From Methylococcaceae bacterium (GTDB taxonomy: Bacteria > Pseudomonadota > Gammaproteobacteria > Methylococcales > Methylomonadaceae): DNA of 9,186 nt. Below the pieces are notes generated by a model. The model had not been told where the DNA came from. It did not search any database and saw only the letters and a program-made list of their open reading frames with translations. Position 1 is the stretch's first letter, and every line of letters begins with the position of its first letter. A program made the position numbers and the translations under genes. Positions 5,047 through 9,186 of this stretch are shown in pieces. The DNA lies in assembly GCA_005779525.1 (NCBI GenBank), contig SXIZ01000151.1:1-9186 (forward strand), given 5' to 3'.

Positions 5047-8000
5047 ATGACGGAAGAAAATACCTTGAATCATATTTGGATTCCGCGCTTACTGCTGGGG
5101 GGATTATTACTGCTCAGTTTTTGGGTCTTGCAGGAATTTCTGCTCACCTTGGTCTGGGCGCTGATTATTACTTATGTCGCTTGGCCACCCTATCAATGGT
5201 TAAAATCCCGTCTGCAGCAACGCGCTACACTCAGTGCTGCTTTGATGACCCTGGGGATAGCGGTAGTTTTAGTCTCCTTAAGCTATGTTTTGCTTGAGAT
5301 GCTGCGCGTGGAACTGAGCACAACTTATCAAGCGTTGTTCAGTCATAACAGCGCAAACGGCTTACAACTCCCCGAGGCTATTCGTCGCCTGCCAGGAATT
5401 GGGCATTATTTACAAAGTCAAATTGATCGTCTAAGCCACGACCGGGCGGAACTCATCGCTGAACTGCAATCGGTTGTGCAGCAATGGCTAGGCCGTTTTG
5501 CACAACTTCTAGGCAATATAGGTGCTGCGGTTGTGAAGTTAGGCGTTATTTTAGTGACGGTATTTTTTGGCTTTCGTGATGGTGAACACGCCATACTGCA
5601 GTTACGGCGTGGCTTAATTCAGTTTTTAGGTAAATATCAAAATACCTATCTTTTAGCGATAGGCAATACCACACGCGCGGTCGTGTATGGTTTAGTGCTT
5701 GCTGCCATGGCGCAAGGGATGATGGCCGGAGTTGCCTATGCTATTGCCGGGGTGCAAGCGCCTGTGTTATTTGGAGTACTGACGGCCATACTCGCCATGG
5801 TACCTATGGGTGCGACCTTGGTGTGGTTTCCCATCGCGGTGATGCTGTTGTTAACAGATCAATATCTGCAAGGCGTGGGGCTGATGCTCTGGGGGTTTTT
5901 GGTCGTCAGTACCGTCGACAATGTAATTCGCCCGCTGGTGATTAGTGGCGCCAGTCGGGTTCCTTTGTTAGTGGTGATGTTCGGCGTTTTAGGCGGCTTG
6001 TCGGCGTTTGGTACCGTGGGGATATTTATGGGGCCAGTCATCCTAGCGGTATTATTAGCCGTTTGGCAGGCGTGGTTGCAGCAACAGCAGCCGCTCGATA
6101 ACCCCGAGCCCCAGGGTGAAAATACTCAAGCACAGCCTTTATGGCATACCTTAACAGTAACGCAAGCGTTAGCACAGCAAGAAACTGAACTGGCGAGTGG
6201 TTTAAGCAGCACACAAAGCAGCGAACGTTTAAAGCAATTTGGCGCGAATCGCTTAGCCGAAGCTGAAGCAACCTCTCACTGGAGGCTATTTTTTGCCCAA
6301 TTCAAAAATGTGTTGGTAATGATTTTGCTGCTAGCGGCATGTATTGCGGGCATGATGGGTGATATCCAAGATGCCCTCGTCATTTTGACAGTAGTGGTTA
6401 TTAATGCTAGTTTAGGGTTTTATCAGGAATTGCGCGCAGAACAATCCTTAGCCGCATTAAAAAACATGTTGGCTTTGCAGAGTAAAGTTCGACGCGACGG
6501 CCAAACACAAACACTTGTCGCCGACCAATTAGTCCCCGGCGATATTGTGCTGTTAGAAGCTGGCGACCAAATCCCTGCTGATGGACGCATACTGGTAGCC
6601 CATGGACTGGAAGTGGATGAATCTTCTTTAACGGGTGAATCCCTGCCCGTCGCGAAACACCCGCAGGCGCTCGCTGATGCAAAACTCGCCTTAGCGGAAC
6701 ACAGCAATATGCTATTTATGAACACCGCGGTCACGCGTGGCCGTGCTGAAATGCTGGTTACTGCCACCGGAATGCAGACAGCCATGGGTAAGCTAGCAGA
6801 GCTGTTAGCGCAGACCGAGGTCAGTGCCACGCCGTTGCAATTGCAATTAGATGCTCTGGGTAAGCAGCTAGCGTTTATTGCTATCGGCATTATCAGCGTG
6901 ATCGTTAGCAGTGCCTTATGGCGCGGCGAACCCTTAGTAGAAACGCTTATGACGGCCATTGCCTTAGCGATCGCCGCTATCCCGGAAGGCTTACCCGCGG
7001 TGGTTACGGTCACCCTGGCATTAGGTATGCACCGTATGGCGCGGCAACGTGCACTGGTTAAGCGCTTAGCGGCGGTAGAAACCTTAGGCTGTACCACGGT
7101 CATTTGCACCGATAAAACTGGCACCTTAACCCTCAACCAGATGACCGCCCGTGCAGTCTATTACCGTGGACGTAGCTTGCAGGTGACCGGAGAAGGTTAT
7201 CAAGCAGAAGGCGCCATTGTGCAAACTGAAGACCCCATTGCCTTAGAAGCGTTATTACGCCCACTCGTGCTCTGTAACGATAGCCAAGTCAAAGATGCTC
7301 AGGCTCTCGGAGATCCCATGGAAAGCGCATTACTGGTGTTAGCTGCCAAAGGTGGGCTGGATATTAGCCAGCTTCAGACCGAGTACCCACGGGTTGCAGA
7401 AATCCCTTTTGATGCAGAGCATAAATTTATGGCGACCTTTCATACCCACGGAACGGAGCTGTGCATCTTTATCAAAGGCGCAGTTGAAATTTTACTCAGC
7501 AGTTCTCATAACATGCTCGGGCATGCCGACCTACCTGAAGCGCTCGATACCGAAGCCGTGCTGCTAAACAATAGAACATTAGCAGAGCAAGGTTTACGGA
7601 TTTTAGGCATCGCCAGCCGCACCCTGCCTTTAAGTGAGTTTGATGCTAACCGAGATTTATTTGAATATATTCAGGACCTGACATTTATTGCGCTAATAGG
7701 CTTAATGGATCCCCCGCGCGCGGAGGTAGCAGCGGCGATTGCGCAATGTCAGCATGCGGGCATTGCCGTCAAAATGATTACTGGCGACCATCCGCAAACC
7801 GCTGCGGCAATTGCCAAAACCCTGGGATTACGTGGAGCCGTCTTGGAAGGCCAGCGGCTAACAGCATTAGACGATGCCACTTTGGCAGCTCAAATCAATG
7901 ACATCAGCGTATTTGCGCGCACCGCCCCCGAGCAAAAAGTACGTATCGTCAAAGCCCTACAAGCACAAAAGCACGTGGTGGCCATGACCGGGGATGGTGT

Positions 8001-8793
8001 TAATGATGCGCCAGCGCTGAAAACGGCAGATATTGGTATTGCCATGGGCATTAGCGGTACCGATGTCGCGAAAGCGGCCGCCGCGATGATTTTAACCGAT
8101 GATAATTTTGCCAGTTTGTGTACCGCAGTGCGCGAAGGCCGTGGTATTTATGCCAATATCGTTAAATTTGTCCGCTTTCAATTATCAACTAATATCGGCG
8201 CCATTATTACGGTGGCGACAGCACCGTTGCTTGGCCTACCTGTCCCTTTTACCGCCGTGCAACTGTTATGGATTAACATCATCATGGATGGACCACCCGC
8301 GATGTCGTTGGGTGTCGATCCCTGTAGCCCAAGCAATATGGACTCACCCCCACGCGACCCTGCCGCCAGAATTTTAAATGGCAAACGGATGCGCCAAGTA
8401 TTCGGTTTTGGACTGCTCATGGCCTGCGGGACCTTAGGAACGCTATATTACGCCTTAACACAGGGCCATGCCGAACATGCCGCTACGCTCGCGTTCAGCG
8501 TATTTGCATTTTTTCAAGTATTTAATGTGTTTAACGCCCGTAACGAAAGCCACACGCTGTTTAACCAAGAGCTGTTTAAAAATCGCATGCTGTGGGTGGC
8601 ACTGCTCAGTGTTGTAGGATTACAGATTTTGGTAGTGCACTGGCCGCTAGCACAAAACATTTTTGCAACTACAGATTTAAGTCTATCGGAATGGGGGGCG
8701 GTTATCGCGATTTCCAGCTCAGTCGTCGTACTGGAAGAATTACGCAAGCTTATGGTGCATGTTAAGCAGACAGCTTTAGGAGCAAAAAATTAA
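5047..8793 (+). CDS. AI-2E/PerM permease fused to P2-type Ca2+-transporting ATPase
   Basis: One unbroken 1248-residue membrane protein. Residues ~8-343 are a full AI-2E-family permease: hydrophobic segments near 12-50 and 60-85, a soluble region (~90-150), then more helices, with the family's DNVIRP at 291-296 and FGTVGIFMGPVILAV to 335. Residues ~344-365 are a Gln/Pro-rich linker. Residues ~366-1248 are a complete P-type ATPase of usual length (~880): M1 ~422-438, TGES 529-532, PEGLPA 646-651 in M4, DKTGT with phosphorylated Asp689, GDPMESALL 755-763, KGA 810-812, MDPPR 887-891, TGD 912-914 and TGDGVNDAP 981-989. Ion ligands are Glu647, Asn1077 and Asp1081, with Ala1052, Met1080 and Gln1157 where SERCA has Glu771, Thr799 and Glu908. 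This is the PMCA-like pattern, so one Ca2+ per ATP exported is expected. No Met lies between 328 and 425, so separate translation of the ATPase from a conventional start is unlikely. Substrate of the permease half is unknown. The coding region is visibly more GC-rich than the c-di-GMP gene. Confidence 0.95.
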   Translation: MTEENTLNHIWIPRLLLGGLLLLSFWVLQEFLLTLVWALIITYVAWPPYQWLKSRLQQRATLSAALMTLGIAVVLVSLSYVLLEMLRVELSTTYQALFSHNSANGLQLPEAIRRLPGIGHYLQSQIDRLSHDRAELIAELQSVVQQWLGRFAQLLGNIGAAVVKLGVILVTVFFGFRDGEHAILQLRRGLIQFLGKYQNTYLLAIGNTTRAVVYGLVLAAMAQGMMAGVAYAIAGVQAPVLFGVLTAILAMVPMGATLVWFPIAVMLLLTDQYLQGVGLMLWGFLVVSTVDNVIRPLVISGASRVPLLVVMFGVLGGLSAFGTVGIFMGPVILAVLLAVWQAWLQQQQPLDNPEPQGENTQAQPLWHTLTVTQALAQQETELASGLSSTQSSERLKQFGANRLAEAEATSHWRLFFAQFKNVLVMILLLAACIAGMMGDIQDALVILTVVVINASLGFYQELRAEQSLAALKNMLALQSKVRRDGQTQTLVADQLVPGDIVLLEAGDQIPADGRILVAHGLEVDESSLTGESLPVAKHPQALADAKLALAEHSNMLFMNTAVTRGRAEMLVTATGMQTAMGKLAELLAQTEVSATPLQLQLDALGKQLAFIAIGIISVIVSSALWRGEPLVETLMTAIALAIAAIPEGLPAVVTVTLALGMHRMARQRALVKRLAAVETLGCTTVICTDKTGTLTLNQMTARAVYYRGRSLQVTGEGYQAEGAIVQTEDPIALEALLRPLVLCNDSQVKDAQALGDPMESALLVLAAKGGLDISQLQTEYPRVAEIPFDAEHKFMATFHTHGTELCIFIKGAVEILLSSSHNMLGHADLPEALDTEAVLLNNRTLAEQGLRILGIASRTLPLSEFDANRDLFEYIQDLTFIALIGLMDPPRAEVAAAIAQCQHAGIAVKMITGDHPQTAAAIAKTLGLRGAVLEGQRLTALDDATLAAQINDISVFARTAPEQKVRIVKALQAQKHVVAMTGDGVNDAPALKTADIGIAMGISGTDVAKAAAAMILTDDNFASLCTAVREGRGIYANIVKFVRFQLSTNIGAIITVATAPLLGLPVPFTAVQLLWINIIMDGPPAMSLGVDPCSPSNMDSPPRDPAARILNGKRMRQVFGFGLLMACGTLGTLYYALTQGHAEHAATLAFSVFAFFQVFNVFNARNESHTLFNQELFKNRMLWVALLSVVGLQILVVHWPLAQNIFATTDLSLSEWGAVIAISSSVVVLEELRKLMVHVKQTALGAKN

Positions 8794-8846
8794 GCTCACA
8801 GACTAATCATGTCAAATTTTTCAGTATCTAAGAACTAAAGAACGGT

Positions 8847-8884
8847 TTTTCTCTTTCCCAAGCTCCAGCTTGGGAAAGAGAAAA
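8847..8884. repeat. long perfect hairpin, extragenic palindrome
   Basis: Arms 8847-8864 and 8867-8884 are 18 bp and fully complementary, with a 2-nt centre (core cccaagct-cc-agcttggg). It lies 54 nt after the fusion gene stop. No T-run follows the stem on either strand; the T and A tracts are inside the stem. It is therefore not a textbook intrinsic terminator, though it may end or pause transcription or protect the 3' end. The core resembles the ttcccaagctccagcttggg extragenic repeats I recall from gammaproteobacteria. Confidence 0.75.
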
Positions 8885-8917
8885 CTGCAATCGGATACTT
8901 TGCTATAGCTACATATA

Positions 8918-8940
8918 AATAATAGCATTATGCTATAATT
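8918..8940. promoter_or_regulatory. probable toxin-antitoxin operator dyad
   Basis: atagcat-t-atgctat at 8922-8936 is a perfect dyad, extended by three more pairs on each side after one mismatch. It overlaps the -10 box of the relE-like gene. A second small palindrome, gctatagc (8902-8909), and a direct repeat of tgctata (8901-8907, 8931-8937) lie 30 nt apart, about three helical turns. This layout suits autorepression by a toxin-antitoxin complex; binding itself is inferred. Confidence 0.5.
8931..8939 (+). promoter_or_regulatory. extended -10 promoter of the relE-like gene
   Basis: TGCTATAAT is a perfect extended -10 (TGnTATAAT). At 17 nt upstream the sequence (acatat, 8911-8916) is a poor -35, which extended -10 promoters tolerate. 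Transcription should start about 7 nt downstream, at 8945-8947, which is at the ATG. Confidence 0.6.
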
Positions 8941-8946
8941 GAATCT

Positions 8947-9186
8947 ATGTATAAAATCATCTATAGAAAATCAGTCATTAAAGCCTTAGCTAAAATGTCA
9001 GCAAAAGTTGCTTTGGAATTTAGTCATGCGTTTGATGCATTAGCTATGACTAACCTTGCCGGACTTGATGTTAAAAAGCTAGAAGGCCGTGAAGGTTATC
9101 GGCTTAGGATTGGTGGCTATCGGGCCATTTTTAGGCGCTTGGATGATTTTTTAGTAATTGAAGTGATTGATGTTGGTAGTCGTGGA
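8947..9186 (+). CDS. RelE/ParE-family toxin, truncated by window end
   Basis: 80 residues are visible and the frame is still open at the last base. The sequence MYKIIYRKSVIKALAKMSAK, then LDVKKLEGREGYRLRIGGYR, then AIFRRLDDFLVIEVIDVGSRG follows the RelE/ParE fold: first strand, two helices, then the 'KKL.G..gyRlRiGdYRviy' strand with basic residues Arg52, Arg54 and Arg59, and the final 'V.vGhR' strand. Family members are ~85-95 residues, so only the last few residues are missing. RelE proteins cleave mRNA in the ribosome, whereas ParE proteins act on gyrase; the Arg-rich strand leans to RelE but cannot settle it. No antitoxin is found in the 153 nt upstream, so the antitoxin probably follows the toxin beyond the window. 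There is no Shine-Dalgarno before ATG 8947, consistent with a leaderless mRNA. Confidence 0.88.
   Translation, partial: MYKIIYRKSVIKALAKMSAKVALEFSHAFDALAMTNLAGLDVKKLEGREGYRLRIGGYRAIFRRLDDFLVIEVIDVGSRG

Noticed and set aside
5025..5297. 90-codon plus-strand frame overlapping the start of the fusion gene
   Set aside because: It is out of frame with the AI-2E domain, which has its own good ribosome binding site at 5035-5038. The overlapping frame has no recognisable content.
6423..7136. 237-codon minus-strand open frame inside the fusion gene
   Set aside because: It lies opposite the ATPase coding frame, has shadow composition (Ser/Ala/Thr/Pro-rich, no domain), and the plus-strand frame is a clear P-type ATPase.

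Overview
The window looks like chromosomal DNA of a gammaproteobacterium of moderate to low GC. The c-di-GMP and two-component genes have typical proteobacterial architecture. Two families of extragenic palindromes resemble ones I recall from gammaproteobacteria such as Methylococcales and relatives. That taxonomic guess is weak. No rRNA, tRNA, CRISPR array or intact transposase is visible.

Left part (1-3387) is signal transduction on the + strand. It opens with the last 26 codons of a CheY-like receiver protein. A roughly 510-nt non-coding stretch follows, holding a 166-nt compound inverted repeat (178-343) that looks like a REPIN/MITE-type element. Next comes a two-gene operon with a 1-nt gap: a stand-alone HPt phosphotransfer protein (591-1286) and a 699-residue REC-PAS-GGDEF-EAL protein (1288-3387). 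Both enzymatic halves of the latter look intact. The probable circuit is HPt passing phosphate to the REC domain, which adjusts c-di-GMP synthesis or breakdown. The histidine kinase feeding the HPt is not in the window.

Middle part (3388-5046) is gene-poor and AT-rich. It holds two small minus-strand genes: a Lar-like zinc-ribbon protein (3502-3717) and a STAS anti-sigma-antagonist-like protein (about 3950-4249). It also has two short plus-strand open frames that read like gene remnants (3722-3844 and 4317-4466). A 25-nt palindrome at 4927-4951 looks like a collapsed copy of the 178-343 element.

Right part (5047-9186) is dominated by one 1248-codon gene, the most remarkable item here. Its first ~343 residues are a complete AI-2E/PerM-family permease. 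After a ~22-residue Gln/Pro-rich linker, the remaining ~883 residues are a complete P2-type Ca2+-transporting ATPase with PMCA-like ion ligands. No in-frame ATG lies near the junction, so this appears to be a real single-chain fusion. Downstream lie a long perfect hairpin (8847-8884) and the start of a RelE/ParE-family toxin (8947 to window end). The toxin's extended -10 promoter ends so close to the ATG that its mRNA is probably leaderless.
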